Shown piece by piece: positions 28,201 through 40,300 of a stretch of 64,000 nucleotides of DNA (position 1 is its first letter; the number at the start of each line of letters is the position of its first letter). Source of the stretch: Callaeas wilsoni. Taxonomy: Eukaryota; Chordata; Aves; Passeriformes; Callaeidae. Made by a program: the position numbers and the translations under genes. The stretch covers positions 61,863 through 125,862 of the forward strand of contig VWPU01014033.1 in the NCBI GenBank assembly GCA_013398955.1, in the 5' to 3' direction. The notes beneath the pieces are model-generated. The model made no database searches and had not been told where the DNA came from. It saw nothing but the letters and a program-made list of their open reading frames with translations.

Positions 28201-28843
28201 TTATAGGTACTTACTTGAAAGGCTGTAGCTGATGCAGTTTAGTCTAATTGCAAGTATCCTAGAACATTTTATTCCTCTGCTCCCTGCCCTGCACAGATAC
28301 CCAAATAAAGTTCAAAGTGACTTTAATATTGCCTGCAAAATACTATCTTCTTGAGGAATATACTTATTTATGGGAAGCACTTAGCAATTTATCTAAGCCA
28401 CTCTATAGTTAACCTTTGCTTTTCTCCTTTCAGGTCTTGGGCTAAATTTAGATGAACTCCCCACTCAGATGAGTTTCTCTGACTGGCCTGAAATGAAGAA
28501 AAAATTTGCATCCATATTTGCACAGAAGACACAGGCTGAGTGGTGCAGCATATTTGACAGCACAGATGCCTGTGTGACCCCTGTTTTATCCTTCGATGAT
28601 GTTGCCTCACATCAGCATAACAAAGAAAGAAGTTCTTTTATCAAAAATGATCAGGGAGAGATAAGTCCTAGACCTGCTCCTGTTCTGTCAAGGACTCCTG
28701 CTGTTCCATCACGTAAAAGAGATCCTTTTATAGGAGAACACACAGAAGAGATACTTCTAGAATATGGGTTTACTAAGCAAGAGATTGCTAAACTTTATTC
28801 TGATAAAGCAATAGAATTCAAGAACCCAAAAGCTAATTTGTAA
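9877..28843 (+). CDS. AMACR: AMACR, alpha-methylacyl-CoA racemase (five exons joined)
   Basis: The coding exons are 9877-10129, 12804-12947, 15473-15633, 20664-20850 and 28434-28843. All boundaries are GT-AG and join in frame (1155 nt, 384 aa; the human enzyme is about 382). It is a family III CoA-transferase/CaiB-type enzyme that interconverts R and S 2-methylacyl-CoA esters (pristanoyl-CoA, bile-acid intermediates) in peroxisomes and mitochondria. The expected catalytic residues are present by family alignment: His124 in [12 protein letters not shown], Asp154 in [10 protein letters not shown] and Glu239 in VGAIEPKFY. The protein ends in KANL, a PTS1-like peroxisomal signal. The start at 9877 ([14 protein letters not shown]) is chosen because it matches the family N-terminus and has a strong Kozak context (G at -3, G at +4). 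An in-frame ATG at 9847 is in weak context. It lies between C1QTNF3 and SLC45A2, as in human. Confidence 0.96.
10430..10524. repeat. 52-bp tandem duplication in AMACR intron 1
   Basis: The 43 bases from CTGGAGGAGCAGG to CACACCGAG at 10430-10472 recur identically at 10482-10524 (period 52). Confidence 0.9.
11214..11345 (+). mobile_element. CR1 LINE 3' end fragment
   Basis: It reads AGGTCAGGTTGGACAGGGC, later GGTTGGATTAGGTGGCC and TTCCTTCCAACCCAAACC, and ends CATTCTGTGATTCCGTGA. This is the sense-strand CR1 3' UTR and tail. Confidence 0.8.
12804..12947 (+). CDS. AMACR: AMACR coding exon 2
   Basis: Encodes [11 protein letters not shown] through [11 protein letters not shown], including catalytic His124. 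Acceptor TTTTTAAG is before 12804; donor GTAGG is at 12948. 144 nt. Confidence 0.96.
12948..15472 (+). other. AMACR intron 2
   Basis: 2.5 kb of AT-rich intron. I see no repeat family or gene that I can name. Confidence 0.7.
15473..15633 (+). CDS. AMACR: AMACR coding exon 3
   Basis: Encodes [18 protein letters not shown] through [10 protein letters not shown], including catalytic Asp154. Acceptor TTTTGTCAG; donor GTAAGT at 15634. 161 nt. Confidence 0.96.
16072..16452 (-). mobile_element. Solo LTR of an endogenous retrovirus (probable, minus orientation)
   Basis: The block resembles solo LTRs I know from passerine genomes: TGTAGAGGCTGACCTGG near the left edge, TATTTATTGAAAGGCC (an antisense poly(A) signal), then CCTTGGGCAGTGCAGG and CCAATTACAGCTTCAGG. 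The antisense AATAAA suggests the minus strand is the sense strand. It starts with TG and can end with CA near 16450. I could not see a clear target-site duplication, so the edges are approximate. Confidence 0.5.
17110..17760 (+). mobile_element. Old, decayed CR1 LINE fragment (reverse transcriptase region)
   Basis: The frame around 17164-17181 reads FTDDTQ, a degraded form of the FADDTK motif of CR1 reverse transcriptase. About 200 bp on, CACAAGCTGAACATGAGTC encodes HKLNMS, as expected in the same protein. Frameshifts and stops are frequent, so this is an ancient, dead copy. Confidence 0.6.
20664..20850 (+). CDS. AMACR: AMACR coding exon 4
   Basis: Encodes [15 protein letters not shown] through [12 protein letters not shown], including Glu239. 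Acceptor CTTAAAG after a long pyrimidine tract; donor GTGAGT at 20851. 187 nt. No start-to-stop open frame marks it, so it is easily overlooked. Confidence 0.96.
20851..28433 (+). other. AMACR intron 4
   Basis: The largest AMACR intron (7.6 kb). It contains a truncated LTR at about 21950-22325 and possibly a very old LINE remnant near 25530-25640, where the frame reads [10 protein letters not shown]. Otherwise it is AT-rich with no recognisable gene. Confidence 0.75.
21950..22325 (+). mobile_element. Truncated ERV LTR (plus orientation)
   Basis: It starts TGTACTAGTTTTGCCTGGG and carries TTTCAGTTACTGATGAGCAG, GGGCTGGGGGTGCACAAG and GATGGTGAGCAATTG, blocks I associate with the 5' part of a common songbird ERV LTR. 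A TATA-like CAGCAATAAAAC lies near 22220. The 3' part (R-U5 and final CA) is not recognisable, so the copy looks truncated. It is related to the minus-strand LTR near 62.4-62.97 kb. Confidence 0.6.
28434..28843 (+). CDS. AMACR: AMACR coding exon 5 (terminal)
   Basis: Encodes [14 protein letters not shown] through [17 protein letters not shown] and [14 protein letters not shown] to the KANL C-terminus. Acceptor CCTTTCAG; stop TAA at 28841-28843. Confidence 0.97.
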
Positions 28844-29235
28844 TCTCTGACTATGCATATCAAATAAATGTCAGGCTGATGCTGTAAGCTTTTATGCTTT
28901 AAAATTGAATTATATGACAAATAAATGTTTGCATAATACTACTTTCAAATAATTTATATTTTTTTAATTATTGACATTTTAAATTTAATTTGAAAACAGT
29001 GGGACTTACGTACTTGTGTACCTGGATGATCTGCTGTCTAGAATGATACTGTAATTGTGTTCTGAAGATCTACACAGTTTGCTTGGTAAGCACCTGTAAA
29101 TTCTCAGAATGTTTGTTTAAATATTGTATCGTCTGGTTTGATTCTTTTAATTCTTGGTTACACCATTGATTTGTAATACATGTTGTAATTACCTGAAAGC
29201 AGTTCTGTTAATAAAATATAGTTATATTCTTCCTA
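28844..29235 (+). other. AMACR: AMACR 3' UTR (probable)
   Basis: AT-rich sequence after the AMACR stop with three AATAAA signals at 28863-28868, 28920-28925 and 29210-29215. The last is followed by a GU-rich stretch (GTGATTGTGTTGTTTATTC), a good downstream element, so it is the favoured end. Confidence 0.6.
29210..29215 (+). terminator. Poly(A) signal, AMACR
   Basis: AATAAA with a GU-rich element 20-45 nt downstream. Proximal signals at 28863 and 28920 may be used as alternatives. Confidence 0.6.
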
Positions 29236-30640
29236 AATGAGTGATTGTGTTGTTTATTCATGAATCAGAAGGGATTTTTTCCTCTATTTTATCATATTAA
29301 TTAATTTGCTTTATCATGCCAAAACTATGGTCTAACTAATGCTATTCTCTTGTGTGCTGCTGCAGAGCTATTATCTCAAAGTTAATCTGTTTAACAGCCT
29401 GACTACATTTTCTCAATGCAGTCTCTTGATTATATTACATTCACAATATCAGCTTGGCTAGAAACTAAACTCAGAATCAATTTTTTTTATTTTTAAAATA
29501 TCTGCCAACTAATAATCCTTTCCTCTCCTTATGGAAAAATGGTAGGCAACTTTGCTGCACAGATTTTAAACAATGGTTATTCCGCATTGACTTTAATTTC
29601 CTTCAAACTCAAACTGTCATTTGAAACCATCTCTTTCAAGGCAAAAGAAAATCTGCTTTTAAAAAGAACTAGTTATATGGCATTAATACAGTATTCTCTA
29701 GTCCAATGTGTGAGGAATTATGACATGAAGGGTTGGTTTTTTTGATAATTTTGTCTGTGTTTTGCTGAAGATTGGTTTGTTGGTTACAAAGGCTTCCACA
29801 GCTGAGGTATACTTCAGCTCATTTTACATGTGTTGTGGCAAAAACGTTAACGCTATTACCATAAAAAACCCTTTTACATTCTACTGCATAAACCCTTGCC
29901 TGGAAGCAAGAATTATCTAGTAAGTCCTGTCAAGCTGTCTAAACCATCAGCAAAAGCACCTTTAAGTTTCCAGCTGAAGATCAGTCTAGTGTAAGTTACT
30001 GAATATTATACACTGTTACTGTAAGGCTTGACAAGTTTCTTAGTCCTAGATGCATCTTACCGTGTTGGAGAAAAATCAGTGTTGTCAGCTGTAATGTCCA
30101 TCGCGCGTAAGTTTTGAAACCAGAATTACTGATGTCAATTTAAAACCTCATGTTGCTTCAGGATAGGTTGGATCAGCTGTGTCACTCAGGTGGCTAACCT
30201 GAAAGGCACAGTATTGAGTAATGTCACTACAGGTTTCTTTTAAGCCCTTCCCCTGGCAAGTAAGACTGTTTAAAAAAACCCAACTCTAAGTAATCCTGAT
30301 ATCCTTTGTTTTCAGAGACCAGGAAATAATCAGTTCTTTTGAGGGCAGTACACAGCAGATACAAAAAAGTACTCATCAGTTGGTGCTTGACAAATTTCTG
30401 TCAAGCTTTATATCTGCCTCTAACACTTAAGGGCAATGGATAGGTTCACTTAACTCATCCTTATGAAGTGCATTGAAATCCTTTTCCAGATAGATACAGA
30501 CTTTTCCTCCCAGGTTAGTCAGCAGGGAATGGTCTGATGGTCATGTTTGCTGAATGGAAAGATGAGGACTAGATTCTTGATATCTCCGCTGTCTTACAGC
30601 AAGATCTTACAACAAGAGGAACAGCTTTGTGTCAGGCTAA
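29236..30640. other. AMACR-SLC45A2 intergenic gap
   Basis: AT-rich with no open frame of interest and no repeat recognised. The SLC45A2 promoter is expected at its right end. Confidence 0.6.
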
Positions 30641-30653
30641 TCTGCGCCCGGAC

Positions 30654-30659
30654 CATGTG
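30654..30659 (+). promoter_or_regulatory. Candidate MITF E-box (M-box-like) upstream of SLC45A2
   Basis: CATGTG followed by A (CCATGTGATG), about 280 bp before the SLC45A2 ATG. MITF, the melanocyte master regulator, binds CATGTG-type E-boxes, and SLC45A2 is a melanocyte gene. A 6-bp match is weak on its own; position and flanking A are the only support. Confidence 0.3.
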
Positions 30660-30934
30660 ATGTATGTTCCCGTTATGTGTGTGCTTCATGCGTAAACAGT
30701 AATTCCTTAGTTGTGGATAGTTGGGAGCGGTGCAGACGCCCAAAAGCTCAGATCTGCTAATGTGAACACACGCTTCCCCGCCCCCTTCCTGGCATAACTT
30801 GTGATCGCAGAGCCATGAAAGTATGTGAGTCCCTCCCCTAGCACAGACCGATCCCACCCGGCATATGATCTGGGCCCCATGTCAGCCAAAGCAGGCAGCA
30901 CCAGCTCACCACGGCACTGCTCGCAGCCGGAGCT

Positions 30935-31373
30935 ATGACCTTAACGAAAGACAGCTTCCACAGGGCTCTTCCGTCCACCTCTGGAGTGGCCAAGGCTGAC
31001 ATGGATGGCACCAGAGAGAAGGAGGGAGCTCCGAGGCAGTCATTGATGAGGACTGGAGCAGTGGTGCCAAGGAAGCAAGCGGTGGGAAGGCTGGTCATGC
31101 ACAGCATGGCCATGTTCGGCCGGGAGTTCTGCTATGCCGTGGAGGCCGCCTTTGTCACGCCGGTGCTGCTCAGTGTAGGGCTGCCCAAGAACCTCTACAG
31201 CCTCGTGTGGCTCATCAGCCCTATCCTGGGCTTCGTGCTGCAGCCCGTGGTAGGTTCAGCCAGTGATCACTGCACCTGTAGCTGGGGCAGGAGGCGACCT
31301 TACATTCTGGGTCTGGGCATCATAATGCTGTTAGGCATGGCTTTGTACCTCAATGGGGACGTGATGATCTCAG
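30935..31373 (+). CDS. SLC45A2: SLC45A2 coding exon 1
   Basis: Encodes residues 1-146 plus one base: the cytosolic N-terminus, TM1, TM2 and the GRRRPYIL motif, ending in YLNGDVMIS. Donor GTGAGT at 31374. Confidence 0.95.
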
Positions 31374-34300
31374 GTGAGTGAGGGGCATGCGTTATGCTGA
31401 CAGACAAAATTCATCCTAGCCTTTTGAATCACAAAAAAGAGCGGGATTCCTCTTTTCCTTCTTAAAATGCACTGTTAAAATTTGGTATCATGTGACTCAG
31501 ATGTACTGAAAGAGCTGGGGAGCACTGTAATCTTTGTATACATTCAGTCCTAACGCTGCATGTTGTGTACCCTGTGCATAGTGTTCTGTAGTCTTTGCGT
31601 GTGATTGCAGCCTGTTGTATGTTGGTTTGATTGCCTGATAAGCTCCTACAGGTAAAGTCTTGCTTAGGCCATGGAAGCTTTTTGAACCAAGATCTACTTT
31701 GTTAGCTTAAATGATAGTATTGTTTTTGTGATATAATATGTATCCAAACTGAATCCCTGTTCATCCCTATTTGAGATGGATTATTCAAAATACATGTCTT
31801 TAATTATTGCAGCACTGCCTTGACTCGGGACTGTGTTGTGCTGGTGAAAAACAAATCCTTAACTGCTTGGAAACCCTGTTGCAGCTGAAACATGCAAAAT
31901 CAAATAGGAGTGACATCCCTATTTTTGCTTGGGATGTAGCTTCTTAAAGTCTGATAGAAAGTTGTTGCTGACTAGACAGATGGGGGAGGTGTGTGTCTTT
32001 ATGGATTGATTTATTCTCTCTTCCTCGATATTATTGATGTTGAATATACTTGATTTCATTGACCCAGAAAGAGATGTTGCAGTCAACTCTTGATTATCTA
32101 AAACAATACAAGGGTGGAACAAAGAGAATAAACTAAAAGTATTACAAAATGCATGTGTTAGGCTACCAGAGCATGCCTGGAAGGTGTAAAGAAATAGATT
32201 AAGGATAGTGATGCTCTTGGTCATGGAGCTTGAAGCATTCTGAGCATGTGCTGACTCAACGCAGTAACTCAACCTAGCCCAGCTCAGTGCTACATGGACT
32301 CAGCTCTCCCGCTTCTCTGATGAGATTCTGGTGTCACTGGATTCTCTTGCATAACCAGTCATTGTTTAGATTTTGAGGTATCAGGAAAGAGAAAATGTGG
32401 TTTTGCAGAACATGGCACTGTTGCTGTCAGAATGAGGGTGTTTTTCTTTTTGTAGCTTTCATCGATGAGAGAGACAAGCAGCGGACGTGGGCAATAGTCA
32501 TTACCATGCTGGGAGTAGTACTTTTTGATTTTGCAGCTGATTTTATTGATGGTCCCATCAAAGCATATTTATTTGATGTCTGCTCTCATCAGGATAAAGA
32601 GAAGGGTCTGCATTACCACGCCCTCTTTACAGGTACACAGATCCCTTCTTTTCCTCCCTTCCTCTCAAAGGAGGGGAAGGTAATTGCATGGATTTTATCC
32701 TCACTGTGTTTCTAATCTTGAATGAACTGATCATCTGATCCTGCACTTCAGTCACGAGTCTTTTGTTGCTGGGTTTTCACTACTCTAGGGAACAGCAACT
32801 TGTGATTGCTGCTACAAGAATTCTGCAGAAGACTGCAGGCATAAACAACTACAGCAACGCAGACATGATTTAAGAGTAGTTAGTTATTTTAAAAAGTGAA
32901 GTAGTGTTTGTTCAGTTTGATTTGAGTTTTTCTCAAGTTTTTGCTGAGGCAAAAATTAGTAGATGTAACTTGTTTCATTGCTATTGCCCATAAAAATAAC
33001 ATTTTTGACTCGGCATTTGACATGTAACACAAGCCAATGGATTTCCATTCTTCAGCAGTTCTCCAGTATGTGCTGTATAGAAACAGGAGTTCTGTGTAAA
33101 ATTCAGAAAATCACAACTCCCACAAAGTAGGTCCAAGTGGTTCAGTTCAAGTTCTTGCAAATTAAGTTAACAGCTTCATTTGCGTTTGTATATTTTTGGA
33201 ATGTTGCCAAGTTACAGAAGGCTGCAAAACTGTTGGAACCAGTCCAAAGGAGGGTCACGAAGTTGATAAGGGGCCTGTACCCCTCTCCTATGAATACGGG
33301 CTGAGAGAGTTGGGGCTGTTGATCATGAGGAAGAAAACGTCGTGTGGAGACCTCATAGGAACCTTTCCCATGTCTGAAGGGGGGCCACAGGGGAGCTGGA
33401 CAGGGACTCTTCTTTAGGAAGATGAGGGTAAATTTAGGCTGGATGTTAGGAAGAAGTTCTTCCCTGTGAGGGTGGTGAGACACTGGAATAGGTTGTCCAG
33501 GGAGGTTATGGATGCCCTAGCCCTGTCAGTGTTCAAGGCCATGTTGGATAAGGCCTTGAGCAGCCTGGTCTAGTGGGAGGTGTCCCTGCCAATGGCAGGA
33601 TGAGTGGGACTGGATGATTTCTAAGGTCCATTCCAACCCCAAACATTGATTCTATGAGATCATCTGTACAATGTGAGCCCTATGTTGAGGAAATGCACAG
33701 GGAAGACACCTAAGGCTGTGCACCTGTAAGTGACCCGGGAAGGAGCCTCCTGCCATGTCTGAGAGCAGTCTTTGTGATAGCACTAGGCAAAAAGCAGACT
33801 ACATGACAAGTCATGCAATCTTTTGTTACAGCAGATTTTTGTGGCTGCTGAGCCTCCACCAAGAGAAGAGACACGTAGATTCAGTAGCAGTTAGTCTGCT
33901 CAAGGAGGGAGGTGTAGTAGCTACTGACAACAGGCCAATTTTGAACACATGAAATACCTGTGTCCAGGAACACAGATTACGAGGGAAGCTTAAAAACACA
34001 TGGGAATGAAATCTGTATTATCTGTTAGAAACTGACAGATAAAATTTTAAACAATCACTTGTTTGGACAGAGAGAGGAGTGAGTCTCTATGTATATTCAG
34101 CACAACTCTGCTTGCAATTTTTTTTGGATGATACTAAAAAGTCTCTGAGTTTGAAGCTACTGATTTAGCCAATTCAGTGTGCTGAGCTGTGAAAAGGGAC
34201 AAATAACATGCAATAAGAACTCTGGGGCAGAGTTCATGACTTGGTCCAGCACCCTGTGCTCTCCACAGCGAGTTCATCAATACCTTAACCCTTCCTAACT

Positions 34301-37300
34301 GAAAGTTCCCTAGTCTGGTGTTGAAATCTTCCCTTGATTGGAGTTCTACAGCCTCCCAAGGCAGTCTCCTGCAGCAATTCACTGGCCTTGGTGTTAGTTT
34401 TCCCTAAAATGTAATCTTAATATCCATTCCCTACCATTTACATTTATCATTCTCTTTTTTATCGCTATTACACACAGACAGCAATCTTCCCATTTCTTTT
34501 CTAGTTTCTGTTCTAGATATTTCCTTTTCCCACTGTAGTTCCATCCTTCCTTTTATATTTAATATTTATGAGATTTTACTCTCCAGTTTGCCTTCTATTT
34601 AGGGTTTGAACATGAATCTTGATGGCTTTGCAGTAATGAAACCCATGGCCACTTATCTCTTAGGTGGAAGAAAGAATGCACACATCTGACAACTCAACAT
34701 TCAGGCTGCATTCCAATATCATGGTGCTTTTTTTTTCAAAACAGCATGCAAAGACATCCTCAAATGTCAAACATTCTCTCTGCAAACATACACTGAAAAC
34801 ATGTAGTATAGATTTTCTTTTAAAAGTTATTAACAGCAAAATTGTTTATTGTGAGAACAAGCAAGGATACAGTCCCCCATGAAATGCCATAGGACACAAT
34901 GAAGGAGGGCCATAAGGTACAGAAAGAGGACAAAGGAGGGGGAAAAAAGGTACAGAAAGCCCAGAATGAAATCAAAATACCATGTTTTGTTGGGGAAGCA
35001 AGTGCAGATGCTGTTAGTTTTTGTTAGATGCTGGGGGGTTTACTGTACACTGTTATCAGTTCTCTTAAGCAGAAGAGTAGAAATACTTCCAAGTCCTTGG
35101 AAAGTGCCTGTGCTGTGGAACTCTCACAAATCCATCCCCCAGAGCCACCTGGTTAACAAGGTGTCAGGATTCCACAAAGGTCCTACTCCTACCAGAGCTC
35201 TGTACTGAATGTAACAGAGGGCGCTTTTCCTGTGCATCTCTGTGCACCCTTACGAAAAAGAGAGGAAATTGTAAAAAAACCAAACTGACTGAAAACTGGG
35301 TTTATTAACTTCAAGGCACAAAGTAGCATTATTCTCATTTTACCTTTTAGTCTGCCTTTTCTGAGAAAATTAGTAAATGGGATAACACACTTACAGTTGT
35401 TCCTTTCTGTCTTCTTTCCCAAGTGGTGTGGTACTTGGATTTGTATAACTACAAAGCACTGCCTCTGGGTTTATTTCCTTTTTTAAAAAATTTCACATGG
35501 AGGCAGTATTTCTGTTTGGACTAAGTTAAATAAAAGACATTTTACAAAGTCTAAACTATAGATGGTCTCAATATAATTTAAAAAATGTTTGTTCTGTGAA
35601 AACAAAAAAAAAGGAAAAACACATACATTTTGGTAGGATTTTATTTAGTTTTACTTGTATTATTTACCATTTCAAAGAAAATAGACCTTCAAAGAGTCAA
35701 AAAAAAGAGATGAAGCCTATGTTGCTGTATGTTCAGGTAATTTCTGGAGAGCTCTGCTTACCAGATCTGAGGAGATTTTTCAAGAGATGTTTTAGTAACT
35801 GCTCATGTATGTGATTAGCTCAGTATTCCTATTTCTTGTGATAAATATCTGAAGAATGATTATTCCATCATTTCTAGAGGGCATCATGTATTGAGGGTAT
35901 TATGTACTCTTTGTTTATTTTACCAATGCCAGTAGTAATTTTTTTTCCTTTTTTTTCCCCACCATTGTAGGTCTGGGAGGAGCCCTGGGTTACCTGACAG
36001 GTGCTATGGATTGGGGTCAAACTATACTAGGATATACCTTGGCATCAGAATTCCAGGTGATTTTCTTCTTTGCAGCCTTGGTTTTCATAATCTGCCTTAC
36101 TGTACATCTGTGCAGTATTCCTGAAGTCCCACTCAGATATGAAAACGAAGAGGCAAAATTCTTGTTGGAAGTGACTGAACCCCATAAATATAACTCCATA
36201 GATGAGGAAATCAAGAATGGTTACTTAAAATCAACATGTACCGAAATAAAGGCCACAGCCAAGCCAGGGAAATGCACGGTTGCGTCACGCACACAGGTGA
36301 GTGCAGAGATGATTCTATAGGACGTATCTTTGCATCCTTGGAGACCCCTTAATTAGCTAATGCTGATTGTTTGTAATGGAGTCCTTTCACATGCATAGAA
36401 AAGAACCCTCCACCAGGATACAGAGACAGGAGAAAGCCTGCTTGCTTTTTTTTTTGTTGGTTTGTTTGTTTTTTTCTTTAGAAAGTGCTGCCAGCAAGAG
36501 GGATGAGACAGACTAGTTCTGATGCTTTGATCCATTGGCAGGGATGAGGGAGAACCTGGCTCAGTTTTCTGCTCAATGTCTTGATATCCTCCTCATGTGA
36601 ATTTTGTAAATAGAATCTACTTTGTCCTTTAGTCTTGATATAATTCGCATTAAATTGTGGACGAAGACTACAGACCATTAATCTTTGATATAGGTCTCTA
36701 ATTCTCACCAAAGTCCACACAATTTTGTACATAGTACATGTGAAATGTGTGTTCCCTGTCTAGTAAACATTTGGGTTTTCTACTGCTCAACATTTCATTG
36801 AGTACTAATGTGTTTAAAATTGCTACTTTTACAGCAGTGCTACATTGCTACCTGAGTTTTGGGTTTGTTTTGAGTGATGTTGTAGCTGTGCCTTTGGCAA
36901 AATTTTGAGGTGCGAGAAAACAGTGGGTACCTTTAAACCCTCACAGTTGCTTTGTTTCTGATGCATTTTTACAAGAGATTTCTTCAACCTAAGGCACCTA
37001 GGAATAGGTGAATCTACCAGAAAAATATATAGGGAGACCACTTCTAGTATGGTCTTGGGAACAGATTATACTTTTTACTGTTTGGTTGACGACTTTTAGT
37101 GCTAGAAAACCTCATGATTATCTCATGGTACCCTAGGTAAGCAAAGTATAACAAAATAGTGGTGACACAATTGCTTCTCATTTTAATTTCACTTTTGATC
37201 TCTTGGCATTATACATATCCACCTCTGATACACTGATACAAAGTTTGATAAATCAGGTAAAACCTACTAAGCATGAGCAAATGGTTATAAATTAGAAAGC

Positions 37301-40300
37301 AATACTCTTGTTTAATCTACAAATAAAAGGGATTTATTATCTTTTACTATTTGTAATTTGTTTTATAATAGCACTTCGTATTTCTAACCTGAATAAAAAT
37401 ATTATTACACTAGATACAAGACATACGAGATGAGCATTGCCTGATAAGAATGCCAGGCAGACAAAGAGTGGGGCAGACAGCAAGGCAGCAGTGGTGGGGA
37501 GAGTCTGACAAGAACACAATAACACTGTGATGCTGTCTGAGCTTCCCCACTGCAGGTCAGCTTGAGCAGGCAGGATCCTTCACCAGTGCTGTTCCCTCTG
37601 GTCATCCTCCAGATTGTTGGAGATGCTGAGTGTCATAAATTGCTTGGACCATGTAGGCTCTAAAAAAAGAGAAGGCAATTGACAATGAGAGAGCAGTGCA
37701 GTGAAAGCAGGGAGAGCAGACTGTGGTTAGGGGTAGCCTCCTCCTTGGCCAGAAATAATTCCACGGAGTCAGTAATGTCTGACAGCTGTTGCGAAGCAGT
37801 GGTGTCTGCTGTGGGCGAGCCTGTGCCATTGCCCTCTTCTCTGACTAGACTGGGCAGCCTGTTAGAGTCCCCTAGTGCTTTCAGCAGTCTCGTGTTTCTT
37901 TGATATGCCTGAGTGTGTACAAAATCGAGACACTCACTGCTTTAATGATCTGTCTCCTGTGGCATGTATTTGCTGAGTTCATTCATTACTGTAATCACTT
38001 CCTTGACAAAACGGTGTGGCTTCCTGTTTTTCTGTCTCTTTTTTATAATTGCAGGCATCATGGCCCTATTTCTTCTAAATTAAGGCCTATGCTCTCATGT
38101 GCTAATAACTAACATGATTATTAATGAGATTTGACCTGTTACAGTATGAACAGACACCCAAAGCAATTAGCCTTGTATTCTTTTGAATGGTGCCAAATTA
38201 TTCAGGGTCCACTGCCATAAAACCCAAGTCGTATTGATTCCTCTGTACTCTTATGAATCATCTTATGCCGTGAGTTGTGGTGATTTTGTAGAGATTATTT
38301 GGTATTGTGAGCTTTTGAAGGATAAGGCGCTTAAACAGAGCCAAACTTCAGCACGTTATTTAAATTAGCATGCCGTTTGTGTGCTGGTATGTTTTGAATG
38401 TGTGCATTAAACATTTTTGGTTTCCATTTCCACTCTCTGGAATATCTAAATAGAAAGAAAGCATTTCTATCTAGCTGTCAAATTATTGTTTGTAATCACT
38501 GCAGTGTCCTTTGTAGTTCCACGACCTTATCTTAAAACTTTGATTGGAAAGACTTAAAAAGCAATGTGGAAGAATTACAAACTAAATTAAGCCAAGTCAA
38601 ACTATAGTAATTATCCTTGAAATAACACTAATGAGTCAATTTGGAATTTTTTTGTTTGTTTTATTTTTATAATTGTAGAAGAATATAAAGATTACCCTGT
38701 TTAAAAAGACAGTGATGCCAAGAGAAATTCCAAGGGATTTGGACAATATACAGTCCAAGGTGAAAGTCAGCAACTTGAATTTTGGCATTCCTATGAGGAT
38801 TAAAAACCTCACACTGAAGTATTTTCCCAACTTTGTATGTGGTGGTTATTCATAGAGTAGCTTGCAACGTGGCTGAGTTCAAAGGAAAGCAGAATTGTGA
38901 AAAGTAAGTAAAACACTGAAGGAAGAAAGGAAAAAATGACATCTTACAGCAAATTGAAGACAAGATGCAGTCCAGTAATTCCCAGTAATTGGCATAACTT
39001 TTTCAGTTCTTCCACGTTTCATGACATACATCTTCCCTTACCATCTCTCCCAACACTGTTGTCTCCAAACACTACAGGAAAAAATTGGAAGTTTTCCATC
39101 ATGCACAGTTAAAGTAGTATCTTTTTTTTTTTCTTTAAAAGAGCAGAACCATGCAAGAGGTTTAATACAAGAAAAATTATGTGTCAAAATACCTGGTATC
39201 AAGCACACCTAGAGTAGTTAACAAAAGTAATACAAATGACCTGATGAATGTCACTGGAAAAGAAACTGGGAGTTTTGGGGCACAAGGAGGGAGATAACAT
39301 GGGGCATTGAAGGTGGTGAGAAAATTTGACTTTCCTCATCATTGAGATTTGTTAACTAGCACCAATTAAGTTTTGATTGTGAAATGAGTTATTCCTCCCA
39401 TGGTATGAGGTGTTCAGATGCTGGAGCTCACACTCTCTGTGTAGTACCATGGTGAACCACAGCTTCTCCCTGCTTCATGGAAGGGACGACAGTGCATAGT
39501 GGAAATCTCATTACATGCCTGAAGAGGCAGAAATTTCCTTAGAAAAAGAAGTTTCCTAGGGAATTTAGCACATAGAATGGAATAAGGTCTCAGAAATACT
39601 CAGAAATCCACAACTGATACATTTTAACTTTCAGGAAGTATTTTGAGCATAATTTTTTTCTGTGGAAGCTTTAAATTTTCAGTGTAAAGATGATGGTTTC
39701 TATAATGAAATAACTTTTATTTCTGGTTGTTTCTTTTGGTTTGTTGGGGTTTCTTTAAGTCTCTGAATCTGCTTTGGCAGAAAATTTCGCTGTGATTCTA
39801 CATGTAAATAATTGTCCTACTGATTGTAACAGCAAGAAATGTTTCGTTCTCAGTGGTATACCCCATCTCCTGTAGAGTTTCTGTGAATTTTATGAGTTGA
39901 AGGAAACTCAGTACCCAAGCAACCCTTCCAAGCAAAACAAGAAAAGAATTTGGAAGTTTAGCAATGAAAAGATACTACTAAGACCTTCTTCATTTGCTGT
40001 CAGCTATTTCATTAGCCTTCAGGACAATAATACTGTATTATTCTTGAATATGTGCTTTTAGGAAAAAAGGCAGATGACCCTTAAATCACTCTTGAAGACA
40101 CTTTTAAGCATGCCATCCCACTATCGCTGTCTGTGTGTGAGCCACCTCTTTGGATGGATGGCTTTCCTGTCCAACATGCTCTTCTTCACCGATTTCATGG
40201 GACAGGTAAAGCATAAAATCCTCTCACTTCTCCTTCCTTCTAGCATCTCCTCCTCAATCAAAAAGAAATGAAATGGTGTTACTATCCTGAGGAAATGACA

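Larger units (their letters stand above)
32633..35970 (+). other. SLC45A2 intron 2
   Basis: 3.3 kb intron with one clear CR1 fragment (33220-33658) and a decayed antisense CR1 (34190-34470). Confidence 0.8.
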
